Shown here: positions 27,336-35,805 of the stretch, piece by piece
Layout of the letters: every line of letters begins with the position of its first letter
How positions within the stretch are numbered: position 1 is the first letter of the stretch
DNA from: Solirubrobacter ginsenosidimutans
GTDB taxonomy: Bacteria; Actinomycetota; Thermoleophilia; Solirubrobacterales; Solirubrobacteraceae
Assembly (NCBI RefSeq): GCF_027587205.1
Contig: NZ_JAPDOD010000032.1
Span: 1-64,000, forward strand
DNA: 64,000 nt
Direction of reading: 5' to 3'
The notes under the pieces: model-generated
Database searches by the model: none
The model's input: only the letters and a program-made list of their open reading frames with translations
Told to the model about the DNA's origin: nothing
Program-made: the position numbers and the translations under genes

Positions 27336-28703
27336 GTGGACCCGCTCAGCCTCCCGCCCGACGAACTGCGCCGTCTCGGCCACTACGTGTGGGACCGGCT
27401 GGTGGACCGCTGGGAACACCTGGACGAGCAGCCGCCGATCGCGCCGGTCGACCCGGACTTCGGCCCGCACAGCCTCGCCGCCTGCCCTGACGGTCCGACC
27501 GACCCGCAAGCCGCGATCGACGAGCTCTTCGACGAGATCCTCCCCCGCGGGCAGCGCGCCGATCACCCGCGCTTCTTCGCCCGCATCGGCAGCCCGAGCA
27601 ACCCGATCTCGGTCCTCGCCGACCTGATCGGCGCCGGCCACAACACCTTCGCGGGCAGCTGGACGGGCGGGGCCGGCGCGTCGGCGGTCGAGCTCGCCAC
27701 GCTCGACTGGCTGCGCGACTGGATGGGGATGCCCGCGAGCACCGAGGGCGTGCTCGTCTCCGGCGGCAGCGTCGGCACGCTCACCGCGCTTGCGGCGGCG
27801 GCGCAGGCGCGGGTCGACAGCCGCGACCAGGCCACGGCCTACGTGCAGGAGCACACTCACTCGGCCGTCGCCAAGGCCTGGCGCATCCTCGGCTTCAACC
27901 CCTCCAACCTGCGCGTCCTGCGCGCCGACCCCAGCTTCCGGCTCCAGCCCGCGGCGATCGAGGCCGCGCTCGGGATCGACCGGGACGCCGGCCTGGAGCC
28001 GTTCGCGGTCATCGGCAGCGCCGGGACGACGAGCACCGGCTCCGTCGACCCGCTCAACGACCTGGCGGACCTCGCCCAGCGCGAGGGGCTGTGGTTCCAC
28101 GTCGACGGCGCCTACGGCGCGCCGGCCCGCCTGACGCCCCAGGGCGCGGAACTGCTGGCCGGTATCGAGCGCGCCGACTCGCTCGTGCTCGACCCGCACA
28201 AGTGGCTCTTCCAGCCCTACGAGATCGGCGCCGTGCTGACGCCCCACGCCGGCCTGCTGCAACAGGCGTTCACGCTCGACGGCGCCTACCTGCGCGACAC
28301 GCGCGGTGGCGTGGTCGAGTTCCGCGAGCGCGGGCCGCAGCTCACCCGCGGATCGCGGGCGCTGAAGCTCCACCTCTCGCTGCGGACCTTCGGCCTGGAC
28401 GCCTTCAAGGCCGCGATCGCGCACGGCATCGCGCTCGCCGAGCACGCGGAGGCCCTGCTCGAGCAGGACCCGGAGTGGGAGGTCGTCTCACCCGCCACCC
28501 TCGCCGTGATCTGCTTCCGCCGCCGCGGCCACAGCGACGAGCAGACCGACGCGATGGTCCGGCGCACGATCGAGGACGGCTACACCGCACCGAGCACGAC
28601 CCTCCTGCACGACCGCTCGGTCGCCCGCCTGTGCACGATCAACCCGCGGTCGACCGAGCGCGACATCGAGGGCACGATCGAGCGCATGGGGCGCTTCTCC
28701 TAG
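27336..28703 (+). CDS. PLP-dependent group II decarboxylase (aromatic-L-amino-acid decarboxylase-like)
   Basis: About 455 residues, fold-type I PLP enzyme of the glutamate/aromatic amino acid decarboxylase group. The PLP lysine is in LVLDPHKWLFQPYE, the conserved Asp-Ala in WFHVDGAYGAPA, and an early GTLTALAAAAQARV cofactor loop is present. It would remove CO2 from an aromatic amino acid. Substrate is undetermined. The GTG at 27336 is preferred because starts at 27306 and 27315 would overlap the divergent alcohol dehydrogenase start. A strong hairpin follows the stop. Confidence 0.85.
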   Translation: MDPLSLPPDELRRLGHYVWDRLVDRWEHLDEQPPIAPVDPDFGPHSLAACPDGPTDPQAAIDELFDEILPRGQRADHPRFFARIGSPSNPISVLADLIGAGHNTFAGSWTGGAGASAVELATLDWLRDWMGMPASTEGVLVSGGSVGTLTALAAAAQARVDSRDQATAYVQEHTHSAVAKAWRILGFNPSNLRVLRADPSFRLQPAAIEAALGIDRDAGLEPFAVIGSAGTTSTGSVDPLNDLADLAQREGLWFHVDGAYGAPARLTPQGAELLAGIERADSLVLDPHKWLFQPYEIGAVLTPHAGLLQQAFTLDGAYLRDTRGGVVEFRERGPQLTRGSRALKLHLSLRTFGLDAFKAAIAHGIALAEHAEALLEQDPEWEVVSPATLAVICFRRRGHSDEQTDAMVRRTIEDGYTAPSTTLLHDRSVARLCTINPRSTERDIEGTIERMGRFS

Positions 28704-28709
28704 GGGTCC

Positions 28710-28738
28710 GGGGGGGCCGGCGCACCGCCGGCCCCCCC
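28710..28738 (+). terminator. Rho-independent-like hairpin after the decarboxylase
   Basis: GGGGGGGCCGGC (28710-28721) pairs perfectly with GCCGGCCCCCCC (28727-28738) over 12 base pairs with a five-base loop. It begins 6 bases after the stop. There is only a weak T-run (ATTG), typical of high-GC actinobacterial terminators. Confidence 0.75.
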
Positions 28739-29002
28739 ATTGCTCCATTGCCGCTCGTGCAGCCGTAGCTGGTCTGGTCAGGACAGAGCGGGAGGTCGGC
28801 AGGGGTCGCTCTTCGGGGGGTCCGTGAGGGGTGCCGACCGCTTGGGCATGACCATCCTAAACCGGTCACGGGCCCTTGCGCAAGGGGGTCTGAGACGGAC
28901 CTGCAAGCTTCACATCAAAGCTCAACATGCCACCCGTATTTGGCGCGTAGGCGCTCTTGAATGAGGTTGTCACGCTGCTGACGGGTACGCTTGCTTGCGA
29001 CC

Positions 29003-29605
29003 ATGCCCACCAGTTCATCAACCCCATCCGGTAACAGCCGGACCAGACCTGCGGGGGAAACCTCGGAGGCCCGGATCGCAAAAGCCCTGGCTCATCCGCT
29101 GCGCGCGCGCATTCTGCAGCGGCTGGGCGAGCGGGTTGCGAGCCCCGGGGACCTCGCCGTGGAGCTGGGCGCTCCACTCGGCGTCGTCTCTTACCACGTA
29201 CGGATGCTGCGCGATTACGACTGCGTCGAGCTCGTACGCACGGAGCCGCGTCGCGGCGCCCTGCAGCACTTCTATAAGGCCACCGCGCGGCCGAACCTGG
29301 ACGAGGACCAGTGGCGCACGCTGCCGTCAGGGCTGCGGCGTGAGCTGACCGGCGAGACGATCCAGGAACTCGTCACCGACCTCGCGCACGCGGCGGATGC
29401 CGGCACGCTCGAGGATCCGGACGTCGTGCTGACCCGCACGCCGCTGGAGCTCGACGAGCGCGGATTCAAGAAGCTCAACAAGCTGCTCGCCAAGACCCAC
29501 GAGCAGGCTTTGGCGATCGCCGCCGAGAGCGCCGCCCGCCAGGCGGACGCGGTCTTCCCGACCGAAGTGGCGATCCTGCACTTCAAGCGGGCGCAGGGAG
29601 GCTGA
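29003..29605 (+). CDS. ArsR-like winged-helix transcriptional regulator
   Basis: A 200-residue protein with an ArsR/HTH_20 winged helix: ARIAKALAHPLRARILQRLG, then AVELGAPLGVVSYHVRMLRD and a beta wing containing RRGALQHFYKA. The C-terminal part is a helical domain with no known metal motif. The start ATG at 29003 is preferred over the in-frame TTG at 28991. It is alone, with a terminator after it, and has 300 bases of non-coding DNA before it in which I see a possible hairpin (CCCTTGCGCAAGGG) but no clear operator. Confidence 0.8.
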   Translation: MPTSSSTPSGNSRTRPAGETSEARIAKALAHPLRARILQRLGERVASPGDLAVELGAPLGVVSYHVRMLRDYDCVELVRTEPRRGALQHFYKATARPNLDEDQWRTLPSGLRRELTGETIQELVTDLAHAADAGTLEDPDVVLTRTPLELDERGFKKLNKLLAKTHEQALAIAAESAARQADAVFPTEVAILHFKRAQGG

Positions 29606-29613
29606 GCGTGGGA

Positions 29614-29645
29614 GGGACCCCGCCGCGCTGAAGCGGCGGGGTCCC
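29614..29645. terminator. Bidirectional hairpin between ArsR-like and M14 genes
   Basis: GGGACCCCGCCGC (29614-29626) and GCGGCGGGGTCCC (29633-29645) form a perfect 13-bp stem with a six-base loop (GCTGAA). It lies between two converging genes and can end transcription from both sides. Confidence 0.8.
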
Positions 29646-29667
29646 TGTCATCCACGGACGGTCTGGC

Positions 29668-32600
29668 CTAGGAGGCCGTGACCGTGATCGTCTTGCTGGT
29701 CTTGCCGCTCTTGAGCTTCAGCACGACCTTCGTGCCCTTCTTGAGCGCCTTCGTGGTGCGGACCGTGAACGTGACCTTCTTCTTGCCGGTCTTGCTCGCG
29801 GCGGCGGACTTGTGGCCCGCCAGGCGGATCGAGCCGCTGAACTTCGCCGTCGAGTTCGACGACACGGCGCAGGTGACGGCCTTGCGGGTCGCCGACAGCT
29901 TGCAGGCCGCGGCGAAGGCCAGACCGGCCTTGGTCACGACGATCGGCGCCGCGGCGACCGTGGTCGTCGTCGGGGCGGGAGCCGCGCCGGGGGCCGGCGT
30001 CGACGCCGCCGGGTTGGTGACCGTCAGCGACTCGGACGTGGCGTCGCCGCTGCCCGCGTCGTTGGTGGCCGTGATGCGGCACGCGATCGTGCGGCCGAGA
30101 TCGGCCGTGGCGAGCGTGTACGTCGGCGAAACCGCGCCGGCGATCGCGACGCCGCTACGCAGCCAGGCGTAGGTGAGCGTCTTCGGCGAGTTGATGAACC
30201 CGCCGTTGATGCAGCTCAGCTGCGAGCCGACCGTGGGCGTGCCCACGAGCGACGGCGGGTTGACCGCCACCGGCGTCAGCGGCCGCGAGTTGGAGTCCAG
30301 GACGTTGAGGAGCAGGTCACGGCTGGACTTGTTGCCCGCCTTGTCGACGGCTTCCGCGGTCAGCTTCACGACGCTGCCGATGGCCGAGGCCGGCGGGGTG
30401 TAGCGGAACTGGAACGGGTAGACCTCGGTGCGCTGGACGAGCGCGCCGTCCGGGCCCTTGAGGTCGACGTAGTCCATGTCGCCACGCTCGTCGTACGCCG
30501 TCAGCTCGATCTCGACCGGGTCGTTGATGGTCGCGTTCGAGAGGTTCGACGGGTACTTGAAGCCGACGATCGTCGGCGGCGTGGTGTCGGGCGTCGCCGG
30601 GAGCAGGTAGCTCATGGCGCGCTTGACGAGCTCGTTGCGCGATGCCTCGTTGGCCTGCTCGAGGCCGAACGAGAACGTGACGGCGTCACGCGTCGAGATG
30701 ATCGAGCCGCCCGAGGTCGTGTAGGTGACCGGGGTGGCGAAGTCGGCCTGAACCGTCTCCGCGCGCAGCGGCTCGTTGGTCGGGCCCCAATTGCGCAGAC
30801 GCAGCGGGATGCGCGGCTGCGGGAACGGCGTGCCGTCCGCGTTCTGGTTCGGGTCGTCGGTCGAGCTCTCGTCGAGCGCGATCGGCGCCATGCCGGCGAA
30901 CAGCCCGGTGGCCGTGGGCGCCACGGGGAACCCGGTGATGAGCGGGTTGCCCGAGTTGGCCGTGTTGGAGAGCGCCACGCCGACGCCGGACTGGCGGCCG
31001 ACGACGCCCAGGTAGTTCTGCCAGGTGTCGTTGGAGATGCCGCGCGAACGCTGCCAGGCGGTGCCGGGCAGGTCGTCGTCACCCGAGTTGTTCGGCGGGT
31101 AGAAGAACCCGTAGAGCTTGTCCGGCGTCCAGTTGTAGGGGCCGGTGGCCGTCAGGCTGGAGCCGGAGGCCGTGAACGTCTGGTGGACGTTGCGACCGTC
31201 GACGAGCAGCTTGCCGCCGTTGTTGGCGTACTCACGCAGCTCGAGCATGACCTTGTGCGACCACGGCGCCATCTCCATCGAGCCCGTCTGGGTCGTGGCG
31301 GTGGCGATGCGGCGCGGGTTGGTCTCCGTCGTGTCCTGCGGGATGAAGTCGTCGCCCGTGTAGTAGTTCACGGCGTCGAAGTGCGACATCACGCCCAGGT
31401 ACGTCGGGTACTTGATCGGCGTATCCGTGGCGTACACCTGCCCGCCGTTCTGCGGCGGGGCGTCGATGTTGAACGTCTCGACCTCGTAGCCGGCGGCCTG
31501 GAGGGCGGCGACGTGCTGCGCGAGGTAGCGCGGCGCGGTGGCGTAACCGGGCTTGACGTTCGGCGAGACGCCGGTGTAGTCCTCGGCCGCGACGACCAGG
31601 ACGCGCTTCTTGACCGGCTGGCCTGCCACGACCGGATCCGGCAGCGCCTCGACGCGGTAGCGGAACTCGCGCTGGAGACCGCCGGCCTTGACGACGACGT
31701 TGACGACGTCACCGGCCGCGATGGCACGGGTGCCGATCGTCGCGGGAATCGTCGCCTGACGGCGCTCGAAGTAGTAGCCCTTGACCTCGCCGTAGCGCTC
31801 GCCCGCGGGGGACGGCGTCATCGGGATGGTCAGCGTGGTGTTCTGGCCGACGACGTTGACGGTGATGTCGGCGTCGCCGAGCTCCTTGCGGATCGTCGCT
31901 TCGACGATCTGCGAGCCGCCGTAGGAGACATCGAAGCGGTTGGGCTGGATGTCCTGCGTGGGCTTGACCTGGTAGTGGCTCGGGTCGTTGTCGAAGTTCT
32001 TCGGGCGACCGAGGTTCTTGATCGAGTTCGCGACGTTGAGCGCGAACGCGAGGTTCTTCTGGAAGACCGCCGCGACCTTGGACTCGTTGTCCGGGGACGC
32101 GAACTGGTTGCAGCCCGAGGGCTCGCCGAGCGTGGCGCACGTGTCCATCTCCGGCGTCCAGCCGATGATGCCGTAGTTCATGTACGCGTTGTCGATGGTG
32201 TCGCCGTTGGACTCGTAGAGGTCCGACGAGTGCTGCGAGCGGTACGGGAACACGGCCTCGTCGCCGTCGGTGCCGGTGACGGCGTCGAACAGCGTCGAGT
32301 CGGGCGGGTAGTAGTCGGTCGTGTAGGAGACCGGCGTCAGCAGCAGCTGGCCCGCGGAGTGGTAGTTGATGTTGGCCTCGAAGCCGATCCGGCGCTGGAG
32401 GCGGTCGATGCCGAGATCCTCCGGCTCAGACAGCGCGTACGGGCCGCGGTAGGTCTCCGAGTTGAACGAGTTGGACGCGCCCTCCTCGTCGATGCCGCGC
32501 TTGGACGGGTAGTTGCGGTTCGGGTCGACGCCGTCCTGGCCGTCGCCGTAGATCCCGTTCGCGTTGTTGTCGCGCAGCGTCTTGCGCCAGAAGCGGTTGT

Positions 32601-33336
32601 CGTCGGCCGTGCGGACGCGGTAGTCGCACGGGACCTGCGCGGCGCCGGTGCCGCAGGTGAAGGTGAAGTCGTAGCCGTCCGGGTTCTGGATCGGCACGAA
32701 CCACAGCTCACGATCGGAGATCATGCGCTGAATCTCCGGATCGTTCTTGTGCTCGGCGAACCAGACGGGCAGACGACGGCCCATCTCCGCGGCGATCCAC
32801 TCACGCGCGTGGTTGACGGCCGAGAAGAGGATGGCCGGGCGCGTGCCGTCGGCGACGTTGCGCGCGTTCGCGGTCATCTTGATCGTGTAGAGCGGCTTGC
32901 CGAGCGTCGACGTGCCGTACTGCTCGAGCTTCATGACGTCGGGGTTGGCGGCCGCGAGCGCCTTCATCTCGTCGGCGATGCCGCCCGGCTCCATGTAGGA
33001 GCGGTAGACGTTGAAGAACGGGTTCGGGCTGTCGCCCAGCGCCGCGCTCTTGGCGACGGGCTTGTCGACCGCCAGCGGGGCGAGATCGATGCCGTCGGCG
33101 GCGAGGTCCTTGACCTGCGAGTCCGAAGCGATCAGCTCGACGTCCTGCAGCGGGCCGTCGTCGGTGGAGACGTTGGCCTCCTGGATGTCGAACCCTTGCG
33201 TCTTGAGGTCCGCGGCCTGCGCCGCGGATACCTGTGCCTTGTATGGCGAAAGCGTGTCAGCAGCATGAGCCGCTGCGGGCGCCAGTGCCAGCGCGACCAG
33301 CGGCGCGAGCATCAGCGCGGATGCGCGTGAGCGCAT
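29668..33336 (-). CDS. Large secreted M14 zinc carboxypeptidase
   Basis: A 1222-residue exported peptidase. A signal peptide (ALMLAPLVALALAPAAAHAA) is followed by a propeptide-like region to about residue 110. The M14 catalytic domain has the zinc motif NHAREWIAAEM near residue 174, further peptidase segments VPIQNPDGYDF and DPNRNYPS, the second His in NINYHSAGQ and the catalytic Glu in GWTPEMDTC. Then come several beta domains, a segment resembling a class I glutamine amidotransferase-like fold (KRVLVVAAEDYTG), an Ig-like repeat (SYAWLRSG-like pattern: LTYAWLRSGVAIAG) and a Lys/Thr-rich C-terminus. Predicted to trim C-terminal residues from extracellular peptides. The ribosome binding site AGGGGGG is clear. 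Confidence 0.88.
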   Translation of the reverse strand: MRSRASALMLAPLVALALAPAAAHAADTLSPYKAQVSAAQAADLKTQGFDIQEANVSTDDGPLQDVELIASDSQVKDLAADGIDLAPLAVDKPVAKSAALGDSPNPFFNVYRSYMEPGGIADEMKALAAANPDVMKLEQYGTSTLGKPLYTIKMTANARNVADGTRPAILFSAVNHAREWIAAEMGRRLPVWFAEHKNDPEIQRMISDRELWFVPIQNPDGYDFTFTCGTGAAQVPCDYRVRTADDNRFWRKTLRDNNANGIYGDGQDGVDPNRNYPSKRGIDEEGASNSFNSETYRGPYALSEPEDLGIDRLQRRIGFEANINYHSAGQLLLTPVSYTTDYYPPDSTLFDAVTGTDGDEAVFPYRSQHSSDLYESNGDTIDNAYMNYGIIGWTPEMDTCATLGEPSGCNQFASPDNESKVAAVFQKNLAFALNVANSIKNLGRPKNFDNDPSHYQVKPTQDIQPNRFDVSYGGSQIVEATIRKELGDADITVNVVGQNTTLTIPMTPSPAGERYGEVKGYYFERRQATIPATIGTRAIAAGDVVNVVVKAGGLQREFRYRVEALPDPVVAGQPVKKRVLVVAAEDYTGVSPNVKPGYATAPRYLAQHVAALQAAGYEVETFNIDAPPQNGGQVYATDTPIKYPTYLGVMSHFDAVNYYTGDDFIPQDTTETNPRRIATATTQTGSMEMAPWSHKVMLELREYANNGGKLLVDGRNVHQTFTASGSSLTATGPYNWTPDKLYGFFYPPNNSGDDDLPGTAWQRSRGISNDTWQNYLGVVGRQSGVGVALSNTANSGNPLITGFPVAPTATGLFAGMAPIALDESSTDDPNQNADGTPFPQPRIPLRLRNWGPTNEPLRAETVQADFATPVTYTTSGGSIISTRDAVTFSFGLEQANEASRNELVKRAMSYLLPATPDTTPPTIVGFKYPSNLSNATINDPVEIELTAYDERGDMDYVDLKGPDGALVQRTEVYPFQFRYTPPASAIGSVVKLTAEAVDKAGNKSSRDLLLNVLDSNSRPLTPVAVNPPSLVGTPTVGSQLSCINGGFINSPKTLTYAWLRSGVAIAGAVSPTYTLATADLGRTIACRITATNDAGSGDATSESLTVTNPAASTPAPGAAPAPTTTTVAAAPIVVTKAGLAFAAACKLSATRKAVTCAVSSNSTAKFSGSIRLAGHKSAAASKTGKKKVTFTVRTTKALKKGTKVVLKLKSGKTSKTITVTAS

Positions 33337-33405
33337 TCACAACCCCCCTGTTGGAATGAATCCTCCCCGAGCTCTAATGAGCCGTTGTCCATTAACCACT
33401 CACGC

Positions 33406-33420
33406 GTTGCCAGGGGCAAC
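33406..33420 (-). terminator. Small hairpin downstream of fur-like gene
   Basis: GTTGCC (33406-33411) pairs with GGCAAC (33415-33420) around a three-base loop, about 30 bases after the stop of the Fur-family gene on the minus strand. It is a short six-pair stem without a T-run, so only a weak candidate for the end of the pca operon transcript. Confidence 0.4.
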
Positions 33421-33451
33421 ACATGAGCCGTGGAGGTCCCTCAACGTTGGT

Positions 33452-33907
33452 CTAGGTGGTGCGGCAGCGTTCGCAGCAGCCGTGCAGCGTCACGTCGTGA
33501 TCTGAGACGTCGAACGCGACGCGGGCGGCGAGGCCGCGGATGGCGCGCTCGAGCGCGTCGTCCTGGAAGGGCTCGAGCCGGCCGCAGCCGTCACACACCA
33601 GATGATGGTGGTGCTCGTGCTCGTGCTGCGGACGCTGCGGCTCATAGCGGGCGACGCCGTCACCCACCTCGACCCTGGAGAGCAGATCGAGCGTCACGAG
33701 CTCGTCGAGCACGCGGTAGATCGACGCCCGGCCGACCCGCCGCCCCTCGCGCGAGCGCAGCTCGTCCTCGATGTCCAGCGCCGACAGCGCGCAGGGCTGC
33801 TCGTCGAGCAACTCGATCACGACTTGGCGGGCGCCGCCGCGCCTGAAGCCGGCGTCGCTGAGCCGCTCGAGTGCGTGCTCGGACCACGCTTGCCGGGTTT
33901 GGGCCAT
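33452..33907 (-). CDS. Fur-family metal-dependent regulator
   Basis: A 151-residue protein. The N-terminal winged helix (ALERLSDAGFRRGGARQVVI; RRVGRASIYRVLDELVTLDL) is followed by the metal-binding His cluster EHEHHHHLVCDGCGRLEPF, and a second Cys pair near the C-terminus (LHGCCERC) gives the structural zinc site. Which metal it senses (Fe, Zn, peroxide via Mn/Fe) is unknown. Its ATG shares one base with the stop of the IclR gene (TGATG), so it appears to be the last gene of the pca operon, an unusual companion. The GTG at 33910 is an alternative start. Confidence 0.85.
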   Translation of the reverse strand: MAQTRQAWSEHALERLSDAGFRRGGARQVVIELLDEQPCALSALDIEDELRSREGRRVGRASIYRVLDELVTLDLLSRVEVGDGVARYEPQRPQHEHEHHHHLVCDGCGRLEPFQDDALERAIRGLAARVAFDVSDHDVTLHGCCERCRTT

Positions 33908-34689
33908 CACCGTTGATTGTAGGCGCGGGTGAGGTCCGCCTCGATGCGTTGCGCGGCCTGCAGGAGCGGCGGGAGCAGCGTGTCCTTGATGTCCTGCGCC
34001 GTCACGCGGCTCGCGTGGGCGGAGACGTTCACGGCGGCGATCGTGCGCCCGCTCGCGTCGCGGATCGGGGCCGCGATCGAGCGCAGGCCCTCCTCGAGCT
34101 CCTGGTCGACGAGCGCCCAGCCCTGGGTGCGGATGCGCTCCAGCTCGTGTCGCAGATCGTCGGTGTTGTCGATCGCGCGCGGGGTGAGGGGGCTGATCGT
34201 CGCCCGGGCGAGATACGCGTCGAGCTCGGCCGGCGGCAGCGCCGCGAGCAGGACGCGGCCCATCGAGGTCGCGTAGGCGGGGAAGCGCGTGCCGACGTTG
34301 ATCGAGACCCGCATGATGCGGCTGGTCGGGACTCGGCCGACGTAGACGATGTCGTCTCCGTCGAGGACGGAGACGGAGCTCGATTCCCGCAGCTCCGCCG
34401 CCAGGCGCTCGAGGTGCGGCTCGGCGACCTCGGGCAGCGTCAGGCTCGACAGGTACGCGTAGCCGAGCTCGAGGATGCGCGGCGTGAGCGCGAACTGCTT
34501 GCCGTCGGTGCGGACGTAGCCGAGGTCGGTGAGCGTGAGCAGGAACCGGCGGGCGGCGGCGCGGGTCAGGCCGGTGCGGCGGGCGACGTCGGAGAGCGTG
34601 AGCTCGGGGTCCTCGGCGCCGAACGCGCGAATCACCGCCAGGCCGCGCTCCAGCGACTGGACGAAGTGCTCGCCGCGGTCTTCACTCAA
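33907..34689 (-). CDS. IclR-family regulator of the pca operon (PcaR/PobR-like)
   Basis: A 260-residue IclR protein. The N-terminal HTH (HFVQSLERGLAVIRAF; TLSDVARRTGLTRAAARRFL) is followed by the IclR effector-binding domain (YVGRVPTSRIMRVSINVGTR; ATSMGRVLLAALP; VDQELEEGLRSIAAPI). The opening FVQSLERGLAVI pattern is typical of the PcaR/PcaU/PobR/CatR branch that senses aromatic acids or beta-ketoadipate. The start is a TTG at 34689 that overlaps the last bases of pcaC (TTGAGTGA). It lies inside the operon it probably controls. Whether it activates or represses is not visible. Confidence 0.85.
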   Translation of the reverse strand: MSEDRGEHFVQSLERGLAVIRAFGAEDPELTLSDVARRTGLTRAAARRFLLTLTDLGYVRTDGKQFALTPRILELGYAYLSSLTLPEVAEPHLERLAAELRESSSVSVLDGDDIVYVGRVPTSRIMRVSINVGTRFPAYATSMGRVLLAALPPAELDAYLARATISPLTPRAIDNTDDLRHELERIRTQGWALVDQELEEGLRSIAAPIRDASGRTIAAVNVSAHASRVTAQDIKDTLLPPLLQAAQRIEADLTRAYNQR

Positions 34690-35050
34690 GGTCGTCGAGC
34701 GTCTTCTGCGCGATCGCGAAGGCGCTATTGGCCGCGGGCACACCGGCGTAGACCGCCGTGTGCATCAGGACCTCGCGGATCTCCTCGGGGGACAGGCCGT
34801 TGCGGAGCGCCGCACGCACGTGCATCGGGATCTCGTTCTCGGCGCGCAGCGCGGTCAGCACCGCGAGCGTGATGCAGGACCGGGTCTTGCGGTCCAGGCC
34901 GTCACGCGTCCACACCTCGCCCCAGGCGGTGCGGGTGATCATCTCCTGGAAGGGGCGGCTGAACTCGGTCGCGTTGGCGGTCGCGCGGTCCACGTGCTCG
35001 TCGCCGAGCACCTCGCGGCGGACCTTCATGCCGGCGTCGTAGCGGTCCAT
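34682..35050 (-). CDS. pcaC: 4-carboxymuconolactone decarboxylase
   Basis: A 122-residue protein of the CMD/AhpD-like family. It shows VWTRDGLDRKTRSCITLAVL and the family tail NGLSPEEIREVLMHTAVYAG. It decarboxylates 4-carboxymuconolactone to 3-oxoadipate enol-lactone, the fourth step from protocatechuate. Unlike the PcaL fusion of many actinobacteria (PcaD-PcaC in one chain), here it is a separate gene. Its ATG overlaps the pcaD stop by one base (TGATG). Assignment is firm because of family and operon. Confidence 0.92.
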   Translation of the reverse strand: MDRYDAGMKVRREVLGDEHVDRATANATEFSRPFQEMITRTAWGEVWTRDGLDRKTRSCITLAVLTALRAENEIPMHVRAALRNGLSPEEIREVLMHTAVYAGVPAANSAFAIAQKTLDDLE

Positions 35051-35805
35051 CAGGCCTCCAGGTGCTCGAGGATCAGGTTCGTCACTGCGTCGGGGCGCTC
35101 GACGCTGATCAGGTGGGCGCCGGGATCGAGGATCTCCAACCGCGAGCCGAGGATCGTCTGGTGGATCTTCTCCGCGTGTTGCGCAGGCGGTGTCGCGGGG
35201 TCCTGCGCGCCGCCGATGACGAGCGTCGGCGCGACGATCTGCGCGAGGTTGGCGGTCAGATCCATGTGCTGGATGATCGAGCAGCAGTTCGCGTAGCCCT
35301 CGTCGTCGATGCCGACGAACATGTCCCGCAGCCAGGAGATGTCGTGGCTCGCGCGGTAGTCCGCGGTGAGCCAGCGCTCCAGCGTGGCGTCGACGATCGC
35401 CTGCGTCCCTTCCGCACGGACGAGCGCCGAGCGGTCCCGCCACGTCTCCGGCGGCCCCATCAGCGGCGAGGTGCAGAGCAGCACGAGGCGGTCGATGCGC
35501 CGCGGCGTGGCGATCCCGAGCCACATCGCGGTCATGCCGCCGAGGCTCAGCCCGGCGACGTGCGCCTTCTCGACGCCGAGGTGATCGAGCAGGTCGATGA
35601 CGTCGCCGCCGACCTCCTCGATGTCGTACGGGCCGTGCGGCGTGCGGGAGCCGCCGTGACCGCGGGTGTCGTAGCGGACGAGCCGGAAGCGCTCGGCCAA
35701 GGCTTCCGCCTGCGGGTCCCACATCTCGTGGGTGGTCCCGAGCGAGTTCGAGAGGACGAGCACGGGCGCGTCGTCCGGGCCGGTGACGATGTGGTGCGGG
35801 ATCAT
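35050..35805 (-). CDS. pcaD: 3-oxoadipate enol-lactonase
   Basis: A 251-residue alpha/beta hydrolase. It has VLVLSNSLGTTHEMWDPQ as the oxyanion loop, RLVRYDTRGHGGSRTPHGPY typical of PcaD, nucleophile Ser in AHVAGLSLGGMTAMW, Asp in VIGGAQDPATPP and His in LDPGAHLISVE. It hydrolyses the enol-lactone to 3-oxoadipate. Four-base overlap (ATGA) with pcaB upstream and one-base overlap with pcaC downstream indicate coupled translation. Confidence 0.93.
   Translation of the reverse strand: MIPHHIVTGPDDAPVLVLSNSLGTTHEMWDPQAEALAERFRLVRYDTRGHGGSRTPHGPYDIEEVGGDVIDLLDHLGVEKAHVAGLSLGGMTAMWLGIATPRRIDRLVLLCTSPLMGPPETWRDRSALVRAEGTQAIVDATLERWLTADYRASHDISWLRDMFVGIDDEGYANCCSIIQHMDLTANLAQIVAPTLVIGGAQDPATPPAQHAEKIHQTILGSRLEILDPGAHLISVERPDAVTNLILEHLEA

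Noticed and set aside
29812..33330. A 1172-residue open frame on the plus strand
   Set aside because: Antisense shadow of the M14 carboxypeptidase gene, with the same Arg/Asp/Val-rich composition and no family signature.
34682..35722. Long 346-residue frame as a PcaL-type fusion
   Set aside because: The N-terminal 220 residues are the pcaD gene read in a wrong frame. The correct pcaC starts at 35050 and pcaD lies in its own frame.
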